Shown in pieces: positions 35,559 through 44,411 of a stretch of DNA of 64,000 nucleotides. The translations under genes were made by a program, and so were the position numbers. The first letter of the stretch is position 1. Every line of letters starts with the position of its first letter. The notes beneath the pieces were generated by a model. It ran no database searches, was not told the DNA's origin, and saw only the letters and a list, made by a program, of their open reading frames with translations. Source of the DNA: Roseateles depolymerans (lineage in GTDB: Bacteria; Pseudomonadota; Gammaproteobacteria; Burkholderiales; Burkholderiaceae_C); NCBI RefSeq assembly GCF_003387155.1, contig NZ_QUMT01000003.1, positions 620,001-684,000 of the forward strand, read 5' to 3'.

Positions 35559-36560
35559 ATGACGCTTTCCGCCCTTCCGCTGGGCCTGCCTGCCGGCGTG
35601 CTGCCCGGTGGGCTGGACACGACCACCCGGGTGGTCGATTCCCACACCGGTGGCGCGCCCACCCGGGTGGTGGTGAGCGGCGGACCGGCGCTGTACGGGG
35701 TGACGATGGCGCAGCGCCTGCAGGAGCTGCGGGAGCATCACGATGCCTGGCGACGGGCCCTGGTGACGGCCCCACGCGGCCACGACGGCCTGGTGGGCGC
35801 CCTGCTCACCGAACCCGAACGTCCCGGCAGCCAGGCCGGCGTGATCTTCTTCGACCACCACGGCTATCTGGGCATGTGCGGCCACGGCACCATCGGCGTG
35901 GTGGCGTCGCTGGCGCATCTGGGCAAGGTGCGGCCGGGTCCGCTGTGGCTGGACACGCCGGTGGGTACGGTGCATGCAGAGTTTGCGCTGGACGGCAGCG
36001 TCAGCCTGGAGAACGTGCCGGCCTTTTGCCATCAGAGCGCGGTGGAGGTGGAGGTACAGGGGCGCACGGTGCATGGCGATGTCGCCTGGGGCGGCAACTG
36101 GTTCTTCATCTGTGAGGACCATGGGCTGGTGCTGAAGGAAGATGAGGCGCCGCGACTCACGGCGTTCTGCCAGCACCTGCGGGAGGCGCTGAAGGCACAG
36201 GGCATCACCGGCGCGGAGGGCGCGGCGCTGGAGCAGATCCAGCTCACCGGCACGGCGCTGGACCCGGCCCACGACAGTCGCAACTTCGTGCTGATGGCCG
36301 GCGCCAGCTGGGACCGCAGCGCCTGCGGCACCGGCACCAGCGCACGGCTGGCCTGCCTGGCGGCGCAGGGGCGCCTGCAAGCCGGCGAGGTCTGGAGGCA
36401 GGAGAGCATCACCGGCAGCGTGATGGAGGCGCATTGGCAGCCCGCGCCGCAAGCCGGGCAGGTCCTGCCGACGCTGGTGGCGCGGGCCTACGTGATGATG
36501 GAAGGCACCGTTGTGATTCAGCAGGATGACCCGCTGGGATGGGGAGTCTCCCCTGTCTAG
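35559..36560 (+). CDS. 4-hydroxyproline 2-epimerase / proline racemase family enzyme
   Basis: 333 residues. Both catalytic cysteines of the two-base mechanism are present: Cys107 in MCGHGTIG and Cys256 in SACGTGTSA. The dehydratase branch of this family lacks one of them, so epimerase or racemase activity is expected. The strand VVDSHTGGAPTRVVVSGGP is the usual N-terminal signature. It should convert trans-4-hydroxy-L-proline to cis-4-hydroxy-D-proline; the GntR regulator beside it fits hydroxyproline use. The D-amino acid oxidase and later catabolic enzymes are not adjacent. The 3' end overlaps the transporter start by 35 nt. Confidence 0.87.
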   Translation: MTLSALPLGLPAGVLPGGLDTTTRVVDSHTGGAPTRVVVSGGPALYGVTMAQRLQELREHHDAWRRALVTAPRGHDGLVGALLTEPERPGSQAGVIFFDHHGYLGMCGHGTIGVVASLAHLGKVRPGPLWLDTPVGTVHAEFALDGSVSLENVPAFCHQSAVEVEVQGRTVHGDVAWGGNWFFICEDHGLVLKEDEAPRLTAFCQHLREALKAQGITGAEGAALEQIQLTGTALDPAHDSRNFVLMAGASWDRSACGTGTSARLACLAAQGRLQAGEVWRQESITGSVMEAHWQPAPQAGQVLPTLVARAYVMMEGTVVIQQDDPLGWGVSPV

Positions 36561-38397
36561 CACGACGCTCGTTCCTCTGTTGCAGCGCCTGCTTCTGAAT
36601 GTCCTGATCCTGCTGATGGTGGGACTGATCGGGCTTGGCCTGCCGGCACCGCAGGCGCGGGCGCAATCCGCCACCCAGACACTCTCGCAGACAACGGCAT
36701 CGGCGAAGGGTCAAGCACAGACCCTGGCGCCGTCCGTCACACAGACCGGCACGGCAGCAGCGACGGCATCAGGGGCTGCACAAGGGGCGGCATCAGCGAC
36801 AGCATCGGCGACCGCTCCCCGCCCAAGCACCGAAGGCCGCGAACCGCTGCGCATCGGCTCCAAGCGCTTCACCGAGAGCTACATCCTGGCCGAGGTGCTG
36901 GCCCGCACCGTGCGGGACCAAGACCCCGCCGCCCGGGTCGAAGTGCGCCAGGGCCTGGGCAACACCGCCATCGTGCTGGCGGCGCTGAAGGCCGGCAGCA
37001 TCGATGTCTACGCGGAATACACGGGCACCATCGAACGGGAGATCCTGGGCCTGCGCGGTGCCGGGGTTGCCGCGGGTGCGGGGGGTGCCGGCGCTGCCGC
37101 CGGCCACGCAGACTCGCTGGACCGACTGCGCGCGGCGCTGCGTCCGATGGGGCTGGGCGTGGACGTGCCACTGGGCTTCAACAACGGGTATGCGCTGGCG
37201 ATGCGGGGCGACGTGTCGCGCCGGCTGTCCCTGACCCGTCTGTCCCAGCTGAAGGACCATGCGGACCTGCGGCTGGGCCTGAGCAATGAATTCATCGGCC
37301 GCGCCGACGGCTGGCCCGGTCTCGCCCAGCGGTATGGGCTGCCGCAGCGCCCCCAGGGCCTGGACCACGGACTGGCCTACCAGGCGCTGCGCAGCGGCCA
37401 GATCGACCTGACCGACATCTACACGACCGATGCCCAGATCGCCGCCCAGGGGCTGGTGGTGCTGGACGACGACGACGGCTACTTCCCGCGCTACGACGCG
37501 GTGCTGCTCTACCGCCTGGCGCTGCCGCAGCAGCACCCCAAGGCCTGGGCGGCCCTTCAGTCGCTGCAAGGCCGCATCCACGAACCGGCCATGATCGCGA
37601 TGAACGCCCAGGCCGAGCTGCAGGCGCAGCCGTTCGATCGCATCGCCGCGGCGTTCCTCGCCGGGAAGATCGGGGCGGCGGCGCCGCCGGAGGGAAGCGC
37701 GGCGCAGGCAGCGAGCGGTGCCAGTTCCGCTGCTAGCGCCGGTACCGGTGCCGGCATCGGGGACGCTGCCACGCTCTGGTCCCGCATCGCCGGCCCGGAC
37801 CTGCCCCGCCTGACGCGCCAGCACCTGACCCTGGTGGTGGTGTCCGTCGCACTGGCCACGCTGATCGGTCTGCCGCTGGCCTTGCTGCTGCACCCCTGGC
37901 CCCGCTGGCGCAGTGCTTTGCTGGCGGTGAGCGCCCTGCTGCAGACCGTGCCCTCCCTGGCCTTGCTGGCGGTGCTGATCTGGGCGATGGGGCGCATCGG
38001 CCCGGGGCCGGCGCTGGTGGCCCTGTCGCTTTATGCGCTGCTGCCCATCCTGCGCAATGGCACGGTGGGGCTGGACGAGGTGCCCGAGGGGCTGGCGACG
38101 GCGGGCAAGGCGCTGGGCCTGACCCGCACGCAGGTGCTGCGCTTCATCCAGTGGCCCCTGGCCCTGCCGGTGATGCTGGCGGGCGTGCGCACGGCCACCA
38201 GCCTGTCAGTGGGGACGGCGACGATGGCCGCCTTCATCGGCGCCGGTGGATTCGGTGAGCGCATCGTCACCGGGCTGGCTCTGAACGACCCCGCGCTGCT
38301 GCTGGCCGGGGCCTTGCCAGCGGCCGCACTGGCCCTGGCCTTCGAGGGACTGTTCAGCCTGCTGGCATGGTGGCTGGCGCGTCGCCCGAGGCATTGA
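36526..38397 (+). CDS. Fused ABC binding protein-permease, osmoprotectant/glycine betaine type
   Basis: 623 residues. A signal-like helix (LLLNVLILLMVGLIGLGLP) and a Thr/Ala/Gln-rich linker (about 45-100) precede an OpuAC-like binding domain (about 105-385; IGSKRFTESYILAEVL, then VYAEYTGTIEREIL). A second low-complexity linker leads to a permease domain with about six helices and an EGLATAGKALGLTRTQVL EAA-like loop (about 425-623). The usual fusion has the permease first; here the binding part is first. No ATPase gene is adjacent. It overlaps the epimerase by 35 nt, so the two are probably coupled. Likely substrates are betaines, including proline-derived ones. Confidence 0.82.
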   Translation: MTRWDGESPLSSTTLVPLLQRLLLNVLILLMVGLIGLGLPAPQARAQSATQTLSQTTASAKGQAQTLAPSVTQTGTAAATASGAAQGAASATASATAPRPSTEGREPLRIGSKRFTESYILAEVLARTVRDQDPAARVEVRQGLGNTAIVLAALKAGSIDVYAEYTGTIEREILGLRGAGVAAGAGGAGAAAGHADSLDRLRAALRPMGLGVDVPLGFNNGYALAMRGDVSRRLSLTRLSQLKDHADLRLGLSNEFIGRADGWPGLAQRYGLPQRPQGLDHGLAYQALRSGQIDLTDIYTTDAQIAAQGLVVLDDDDGYFPRYDAVLLYRLALPQQHPKAWAALQSLQGRIHEPAMIAMNAQAELQAQPFDRIAAAFLAGKIGAAAPPEGSAAQAASGASSAASAGTGAGIGDAATLWSRIAGPDLPRLTRQHLTLVVVSVALATLIGLPLALLLHPWPRWRSALLAVSALLQTVPSLALLAVLIWAMGRIGPGPALVALSLYALLPILRNGTVGLDEVPEGLATAGKALGLTRTQVLRFIQWPLALPVMLAGVRTATSLSVGTATMAAFIGAGGFGERIVTGLALNDPALLLAGALPAAALALAFEGLFSLLAWWLARRPRH

Positions 38398-39502
38398 AGC
38401 GCTCTTCCAGCGCCGCATAGGCCCGCTGACGGGACGGGGACCAATCGCCGAGCTGAGACACCGTCAGCCCCGGTTGCATCAGATGGCGCAGGGCCACTGC
38501 ATGCGCCTCACGCACGGTCTCGGACAGCAGGGCCACTTCGGCGCCCTGCCCAGCACGCTGGGACAGTGCTTCCGCCACCCGCCCCGGGAAGCCCCAGTGC
38601 GTGACGATGCGGGCCGACCAGTCGCAGGACATCGGCAGCAGCTGACGGTGCAGACCTTCCCGGTCCAGCGCGGGACGCTGGGCGACCGGCAGGCCATCCA
38701 GCACACGCAGCAGCGCCATCATGCCGACCTGCGCCCCCAGCCCCGCCAGGTAGGCCGCGAACCGCTCATCCCCCGGAGGCGCCAGCCGCATCGCCGCCAG
38801 CGCGCAGCGTTCGCCCAGGTCCCACAGCAGTGTGCCGGCCTGACGGCTGAAGCGCCCCTGCCGGTCCTGGTTGAAGATCGGCCGCAGGGTGACCCGCAGC
38901 ACCACCTGGTTCAGGCCCTCATGACCGATGACCATGACGGCGCTGGCCAGATCGGTGATCTCCCGCTCGGGCCGGTACAGCGCCGAGTTGGCCATGCGCA
39001 TGAGTTCCCCGACCAGGCTCGGATCCCGCGACAGCAGGTCCACCAGCTCGCGGGAGGACAGATTCTCGCGCCGCATCAGGCGCATCAACTGCGGCAGCAC
39101 CGCCGGCAGTCGCGGCAGCAGATCGGCCCAGTCGGGTCCGGAGCGGGCCTGCAGGCGCTGCAGCAGCGGCGCTTCCTGCGGATGCGGCGGCACGTCCCGC
39201 AGCCGCTGGAAACCAAACAGCCGGGCGCTGAACTGCAGCCACTCCGGCGAGGCCTGCAGCGGGGCGCCGGACAGCTCGGCCGGTGCGCTGGCGGTGACCA
39301 GGGCCACGGCGGCCACCGTCGTCGGCAGTCCCGAGGCCGCCGGCAGCGCCGAAGGGCTCGCGGGGGACCCGGGCGGTATCGACACCCCCGGCTGGCTGCC
39401 GGGACCGCTCACGCGTGATGAGAGGCCGGCGTCCGTCCCCGGCGCAGCGGGACGTTCACCGGAGGAGGACAGGAGTTTGCGCAGGGAGTTCAGCAGGGCC
39501 AT
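38354..39502 (-). CDS. HDOD-domain signalling protein
   Basis: 382 residues. An N-terminal Pro/Ser/Gly-rich disordered stretch (about 10-85) leads to a HDOD domain (about 115-330): LMRLMRRENLSSRELVDLLS, DPSLVGELMRMANSALY, then MVIGHEGLNQVVLRVTL and an ALLSETVREAHAVALRH helix. The HD metal residues are changed, as in the HDOD family, so no phosphodiesterase activity is expected. Such proteins act in signalling. The gene converges with the betaine transporter and the coding sequences overlap by 44 nt at their 3' ends. Confidence 0.85.
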   Translation of the reverse strand: MALLNSLRKLLSSSGERPAAPGTDAGLSSRVSGPGSQPGVSIPPGSPASPSALPAASGLPTTVAAVALVTASAPAELSGAPLQASPEWLQFSARLFGFQRLRDVPPHPQEAPLLQRLQARSGPDWADLLPRLPAVLPQLMRLMRRENLSSRELVDLLSRDPSLVGELMRMANSALYRPEREITDLASAVMVIGHEGLNQVVLRVTLRPIFNQDRQGRFSRQAGTLLWDLGERCALAAMRLAPPGDERFAAYLAGLGAQVGMMALLRVLDGLPVAQRPALDREGLHRQLLPMSCDWSARIVTHWGFPGRVAEALSQRAGQGAEVALLSETVREAHAVALRHLMQPGLTVSQLGDWSPSRQRAYAALEERFNASGDAPATMPAG

Positions 39503-39625
39503 GATCGTTGATGCGAATTATCTGGCGCCCCTGCGGCGCCATGGCGACCGCCACCCCCTCCCCCCTCATGCAGGGTGGCCGGCCGCCGTGGATTTCGCAC
39601 GCAACACGCCGGCTTTGCAAAGCGG

Positions 39626-40366
39626 TCATCCCACCGGCGTCGCCCGGCGGCTGCTGCCGAGGTAGGTGTCGACCACGCGCGGGTCCTTGGCCAGGTCGGC
39701 GGCGCGTCCCTCCAGCGCGATCTCGCCGGTCTCCAGCACATAGGCGTGGTCGGCCACTTCCAGCGCCGCACGGGCGTTCTGCTCGACCAGCAGAATCGAC
39801 ACGCCCGTCTCGCGCAAACGGGCCACGATGCGGAAGATGTCCTTGACGATCAGCGGCGCCAGGCCAAGGCTGGGTTCGTCCAGCATCAGCACTGTCGGCC
39901 GGCCCATCAGCGCGCGGCCCACCGCGAGCATCTGCCGCTCTCCGCCGGACAAGGTGCCGGCCAGTTGCTGGCGGCGTTCACGCAGACGCGGGAACAGCCC
40001 GTAGACCGTCTCGAGCTGGTCCCGCCAGTCCCGCTGGCCGAGCTTCATCGGACGAAAGCCGCCCAGGACCAGGTTGTCCTCGACCGACATGGTGGTGAAG
40101 AGTTCACGCTTCTCCGGGACCAGGGCCAGCCCCTTCATCACCCGCTCTTCCAGGTCCAGGCCCTGCAGGTCCTCTCCGTTGAAGCGGATGCAGCCGCGCG
40201 ACGGCAGCACGCCCATCAGGGCGTTCAGCGTCGTGCTCTTGCCGGCCCCGTTCGGGCCGATCACGGTCACGACCTCGCCCTGGCGCAGCCGCAGGTTCAG
40301 GCCGGTCAACACCTCGGCGCGGCCGTAGGCGGCGCACAGTCCCTGCACCTCGAGAAGATCGCTCAT
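39626..40366 (-). CDS. Branched-chain amino acid-type ABC transporter ATPase, LivF-like
   Basis: 246 residues. Walker A is GPNGAGKST, the signature is LSGGERQMLAVGRAL, Walker B is VLMLDEPSLGLAP, and the H-loop lies in LLVEQNARAAL, which is typical of LivF rather than LivG. It pairs with the LivG part of the fused protein upstream to energise the importer. It begins 1 nt after the fused gene. The family transports branched-chain amino acids, urea or aromatic acids; the substrate is not fixed here because no binding protein is adjacent. Confidence 0.9.
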   Translation of the reverse strand: MSDLLEVQGLCAAYGRAEVLTGLNLRLRQGEVVTVIGPNGAGKSTTLNALMGVLPSRGCIRFNGEDLQGLDLEERVMKGLALVPEKRELFTTMSVEDNLVLGGFRPMKLGQRDWRDQLETVYGLFPRLRERRQQLAGTLSGGERQMLAVGRALMGRPTVLMLDEPSLGLAPLIVKDIFRIVARLRETGVSILLVEQNARAALEVADHAYVLETGEIALEGRAADLAKDPRVVDTYLGSSRRATPVG

Positions 40367-40367
40367 G

Positions 40368-42428
40368 TCAGTGCTCCGTCCCCAGATACGCGGCCCGTAC
40401 CGCTGGACTGGCCTGCACCTCCTGGGGCGTGCCTTCCATCAAGCGGGTGCCGAACTCCATCACCACGATGCGGTCGGTCAGCCCCATCACGAAGTCCATG
40501 TCGTGCTCGACCAGCAGGATGCTCAGCCCTTCCTGGCGCAACTGGCGCAGCACGTCCGCCAGCGCCTGCTTTTCCTTGAGCCGCAGACCGGCCGCCGGTT
40601 CGTCCAGCAGGAGCAGCGCCGGGTCGCTGCACAAGGCGCGGGCGATCTCCATCAGCCGCTGCGGGCCCAGGGCCAGGTTGCCGGCCAGCTCATGGGCATG
40701 GTCCTGCATGCCGATGCGCTGCAGTTGCCGCTGCGCTTCCGCCATCAGCTGACGCTCCTCCGCCCGGTCCAGTCGCAGCATCGCCTTGAGCGTGCCGCTG
40801 CGGCCGCGCAGATAGCCGCCCAGGGCGACGTTCTCCAGCACCGTCATGTCCGGAATCATCTTCACATGCTGGAAGGTGCGCGAGAGCCCCAGGCGGGCAA
40901 TGCGCCGCGACGGCCAGCCGGTGACCGGCGTGCCGGCCATCTCGACGCGGCCCGACGACGCGGACAGCACGCCCGAGATGAGATTGAAGGTGGTGGACTT
41001 GCCGGCGCCGTTGGGACCGATCAGGCCCATGATCTCGCCGGCATGCAGGGTGAAGCTGACATCGTTCACCGCCACCAGCCCGCCGAACTGCTTGCGCAGC
41101 CGGTCCACTCGCAGCAGCGGCGTTCCGCGCGCGGGCTGGGCACGCCTGGGCAGCGCGGCGGTGGTGGATGGCGCGCCAACGGCATCGCGGTGGGGGCGGC
41201 GCTGCGCAGATGCGTCGGCGTCGGCGTTGGCGTTGGCGTTAGCGTTGGTGCCGACCGGGCGATGGCCCAGCGCACGCGTCGGCTGCAGCCGCGCCGTCAG
41301 CAGACGTGCGGCCGGCCACAGCCCCTTGGGCGCGTACTTGAGCATCAGCACCAGCACAACGCCCAGCACGATGATCTCGAAATTGCCGTTGCTGCCCAGC
41401 AGCCGCGGCAGCAGTTCCTTGAGCTGGTCCTCGATGATCTTGAACACGCCGGCGCCCACAAACGCGCCCCACACGCTGGACACACCCCCGACCACCGCCA
41501 TGAACAGGTATTCAATGCCCATGCGCAGGCCGAAGGGGCTGGGATTGACGGTGCGCTGCACGTGGGCGAATAGCCAGCCGGACACCGAAGCCAGCAGCGC
41601 CGCCAGCAGGAAGACGATGACCTTGTACCGGTAGGTGGACACGCCCATGGCCTCGGCCATGACAGTGGCGCCGCCGAGCGCCCGGATGGCGCGACCCGGC
41701 CGCGAATCCAGCAGATGCCGCACCGCCACAGCGCCCAGCAGCGCACACAGCCAGATGAGGTAGTAGATGCTGCGGCCGTCCGCCAAACTGACGCCCAGGA
41801 ACTCCAGCGCCGGCACGCCCAGGATGCCGTCGTACTTGCCCAGCACATCGAGGTTGGCGATGGTGTAGTTGAGGCTGAGCGCCCAGGCGATGGTGGCCAG
41901 CGGCAGGTAGTGGCCGGACATGCGCAGCGTGATCCACCCCAGCACCAGGGCCACGACCAGCGTGACCATCAGCCCTGCGAAGAGGCCCAGCCAGGGTGAG
42001 ACGCCATATCGGCTGCTCAGCAGCGCGGTGGTGTAGGCGCCGAGTCCCACAAAGGCGGCCTGTCCGAAGGAGGTGAGCCCGGCCACGCCGGTGAGCAGCA
42101 CCAGGCCCAGCACCACCAGCGCGAACATGCCGATGTAGTTGGCCTGCGTGATCCAGAACTCGGGCACGGGCAGCAGCGGGAGCGCGGCCAGCACCAGGAG
42201 CGCAAAACCCGCGGCGATGCGGCCCGCGTGATCCTTCCAACCGGATGTGGAGGAACGCCCTGCGAGCGCAGCAGCGGCCGTTGCAGCCGCAACCCCTGGC
42301 GGCTGCAGAGGCCGCGTGGAATCGCCGGAGTCAGGGGCGTCAGGGGCGTCAGGGGCGTCAGGGGCGCTGGGCGCGCTGGGGACATCGGGGGTATCGGCGG
42401 CGTGGGTCATGGCATCTCTCATCGGCAT
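40368..42428 (-). CDS. LivM-LivG fusion: ABC permease joined to ATPase, branched-chain amino acid type
   Basis: 686 residues. The N-terminal 65 residues are a low-complexity Ala/Pro/Asp repeat (SAPDAPDAPDAPDS) encoded by GGGGCGTCA-like DNA repeats. A LivM permease domain (about 70-385) has the motif VAGLTSFGQAAFVGLGAYT and about eight to nine helices. After a linker comes a LivG ATPase domain (about 440-686): Walker A GPNGAGKST, LSRTFQHVKMIP, a slightly changed signature LALGPQRLMEIARA, and Walker B ALLLLDEPAAGL. The start ATG follows AGGACGCG. LivM-LivG fusions occur in some Burkholderiales. The missing piece is a binding protein. Confidence 0.88.
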   Translation of the reverse strand: MPMRDAMTHAADTPDVPSAPSAPDAPDAPDAPDSGDSTRPLQPPGVAAATAAAALAGRSSTSGWKDHAGRIAAGFALLVLAALPLLPVPEFWITQANYIGMFALVVLGLVLLTGVAGLTSFGQAAFVGLGAYTTALLSSRYGVSPWLGLFAGLMVTLVVALVLGWITLRMSGHYLPLATIAWALSLNYTIANLDVLGKYDGILGVPALEFLGVSLADGRSIYYLIWLCALLGAVAVRHLLDSRPGRAIRALGGATVMAEAMGVSTYRYKVIVFLLAALLASVSGWLFAHVQRTVNPSPFGLRMGIEYLFMAVVGGVSSVWGAFVGAGVFKIIEDQLKELLPRLLGSNGNFEIIVLGVVLVLMLKYAPKGLWPAARLLTARLQPTRALGHRPVGTNANANANADADASAQRRPHRDAVGAPSTTAALPRRAQPARGTPLLRVDRLRKQFGGLVAVNDVSFTLHAGEIMGLIGPNGAGKSTTFNLISGVLSASSGRVEMAGTPVTGWPSRRIARLGLSRTFQHVKMIPDMTVLENVALGGYLRGRSGTLKAMLRLDRAEERQLMAEAQRQLQRIGMQDHAHELAGNLALGPQRLMEIARALCSDPALLLLDEPAAGLRLKEKQALADVLRQLRQEGLSILLVEHDMDFVMGLTDRIVVMEFGTRLMEGTPQEVQASPAVRAAYLGTEH

Positions 42429-42441
42429 CGCGTCCTGTCCC

Positions 42442-43479
42442 TCAATGCTCTTCGTGATGCGGGTCCCGCCAGCTGCGCCACAGCAGCACTGGCAAGATGG
42501 TGGTGAAGACGATCACCTCCTTGAAGGCGCTGGCCCAGAAAGAGCTGAAGGACTCGATCAGCCCGACCGCGATCGCCCCCAGCGCCGCCCCCGGATAGCT
42601 GGACAGACCGGCAAACACCGCGGCCACGAAGCCCTTGAGGCCGATGAGAAAACCGCTGTCGTAGAAGATGGTGGTGGTGGGGCTGATCAGCAGCCCGGAC
42701 AGGGCGCCGATGAAGGCCGCCAGCGTGAAGGACAGGCGTCCGGCGGACGCACTGGAAATGCCCATCAGGCGCGCGCCCAGCCGGTTGACCGCGGTCGCGC
42801 GAAGCGCCTTGCCCTGCAGGCTTTTCTCGAAGAACAGCCACAGCGCCAGGATCAGCGCGGCCGATGCGCCGATGATGATCAGCGCCTGCCCGGACAGCAT
42901 CAGCGGCCCTGCCGAGAGCGAGGCGTCCCAGAAGCTCGGATTGCGCGAGCCCTCGGCGCCGAAGAACACCAGGCCCAGGCCGGTCAGCGCAAAGTGCACG
43001 CCGACCGACACGATCAGCAGCACCAGCACCGACGCATCGGCCAGCGATTGATAGGCGAGCCGGTAGACCAGGCCGCCCATCGGCGTGACGATGGCCAGGG
43101 TCAGCAGCACCTGCGCCAGCAGCGGCAGACGCATCGGCGCCAGCCACAGGGCCAGCAAGCCGATCACCAGTCCCGGCAGCGCCCGCGGCAGATGCAGCCG
43201 CAGCGCCCTCATCAGCGGAAGGTGCGCCCGCACGGCCGCGATCAGGTCCAGCACCAGGGCCATCGCCACCAGTACCAGCAGGAAGTGGATGGTCAGCGGC
43301 GTCTGGCCCATCTGCAGACCGGCCAGCGTGAGCGCGCCAAAGGCCACGAACTCGCCCTGCGGAATGAAGATGACGCGGGTGACCGCGAAGACCAGGACCA
43401 GGGCCAGTGCCAGCAGCGCATAAATGGCGCCATTGGTCAGCCCGTCCAGCATGAGGATGCCCGCGATCGTCCCGTCCAC
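42442..43479 (-). CDS. Branched-chain amino acid-type ABC transporter permease, LivH-like
   Basis: 345 residues from a GTG start ([17 protein letters not shown]), chosen because AGGAGA lies about 5 nt upstream; an open frame continues 30 codons before it without such a site. The motif [20 protein letters not shown] at the start and [19 protein letters not shown] near the end are typical of LivH. It has about eight helices and pairs with the LivM part of the next gene. It heads the minus-strand unit livH-livMG-livF. No livK-type gene is in the window. Confidence 0.9.
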   Translation of the reverse strand: MDGTIAGILMLDGLTNGAIYALLALALVLVFAVTRVIFIPQGEFVAFGALTLAGLQMGQTPLTIHFLLVLVAMALVLDLIAAVRAHLPLMRALRLHLPRALPGLVIGLLALWLAPMRLPLLAQVLLTLAIVTPMGGLVYRLAYQSLADASVLVLLIVSVGVHFALTGLGLVFFGAEGSRNPSFWDASLSAGPLMLSGQALIIIGASAALILALWLFFEKSLQGKALRATAVNRLGARLMGISSASAGRLSFTLAAFIGALSGLLISPTTTIFYDSGFLIGLKGFVAAVFAGLSSYPGAALGAIAVGLIESFSSFWASAFKEVIVFTTILPVLLWRSWRDPHHEEH

Positions 43480-43632
43480 TGTGTCTCCTGTGGGGGTAGT
43501 CCCTTTTATCGTTGGGCCCACTCTAGCCACATTCCCCCACCCGCCCGTCAGTGGATGCCGCATTGACAAGCCGGCAGTGAATCAGCCGACCGGTCGGTCG
43601 AGCCATGCGCCGGCAGGGCTAGACTGCGCGTC

Positions 43633-44394
43633 ATGGCGCATGACAAGACTCCCTCGCTGGACATCGACGGACCGCTGGCACGCATCACGCTGCGTCGGCC
43701 GGAGGTGGCCAACCGGCTGGAACTGGCGGACCTGGAAGCGCTCCAGGCACAGCTCAAGATCGTCAACGACACCGAATCCGTGCGGGTGCTGCTGCTGCAG
43801 GCGCAGGGCCGTCATTTCTGCAGCGGCTTTCATATCGATGCGATGCCTGGCGTTGACGCCGGTGCCCTGTTCGAGCGCCTGACCGACGCCTGGGAGAACG
43901 CACGGCCGGTCACCGTGGCGGCGATCCAGGGAGGCGTCTATGGCGGCGCGACCGATCTGGCGCTGGCCTGCGATTTCAGGCTGGGGGTGAATGCCTGCGA
44001 GATGTTCGTGCCCGCCGCGCGGCTGGGCCTGCATTTCTATCGGGGCGGCATGGAGCGGTATGTGCAGCGGCTGGGACTGGCCACGGCCAAACGCCTGCTG
44101 CTGGCCGGCGAGTCCTTTGATGCGCCCGCCATGCTGGCCATGGGCTATCTGGATTCACTGCATGCGGACGGCGGCGCGCTGGAGGCAGCGGCCGATGCAC
44201 TGTGCCGTCAGCTCGCCGCGATGGCGCCGCTGGCGCTGGCGGGCATGAAGCGGCATCTCAATGCGATGGCACGCGGGCAACTGGACCGGGCCGCCCTGCA
44301 GGCGGACATCGACCGCTGCAATGCCTCGGACGACCTGGCCGAAGGCATCAAAGCCTGGCGTGACAAGCGGGTGCCGACGTTTCAGGGCCGGTGA
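43633..44394 (+). CDS. Enoyl-CoA hydratase/isomerase-fold (crotonase) protein with changed active site
   Basis: 253 residues with crotonase-fold landmarks: LARITLRRPEVANRL, the oxyanion-hole strand GRHFCSGFHIDAM, a second oxyanion loop GGVYGGATDLALACDFRLG, and FVPAARLGLHFYRGGMERYV. Aligning this with the enoyl-CoA hydratase signature places Asp108 where the first catalytic Glu should be and Ala128 where the second Glu should be, so ordinary hydratase chemistry is unlikely. It may be an isomerase-, decarboxylase- or thioesterase-like branch. It is divergent from livH and convergent with the GAF gene. Expression and substrate are unknown. Confidence 0.8.
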   Translation: MAHDKTPSLDIDGPLARITLRRPEVANRLELADLEALQAQLKIVNDTESVRVLLLQAQGRHFCSGFHIDAMPGVDAGALFERLTDAWENARPVTVAAIQGGVYGGATDLALACDFRLGVNACEMFVPAARLGLHFYRGGMERYVQRLGLATAKRLLLAGESFDAPAMLAMGYLDSLHADGGALEAAADALCRQLAAMAPLALAGMKRHLNAMARGQLDRAALQADIDRCNASDDLAEGIKAWRDKRVPTFQGR

Positions 44395-44411
44395 TCGGCG
44401 CGCGCCGATCA
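44392..44411. terminator. 20-nt palindrome spanning both convergent stop codons
   Basis: TGATCGGCGCGCGCCGATCA is a perfect palindrome. Its first three bases are the stop codon of the crotonase gene and its last three, read on the minus strand, are the stop codon of the GAF gene. The RNA of either strand can fold into a GC-rich hairpin right at the end of translation, which could end or protect both transcripts. Confidence 0.6.

Noticed and set aside
37681-37770. A frameshift between the binding and permease domains of the betaine fusion
   Set aside because: The frame is continuous through the linker and the two domains are both complete, so it reads as a true fusion.
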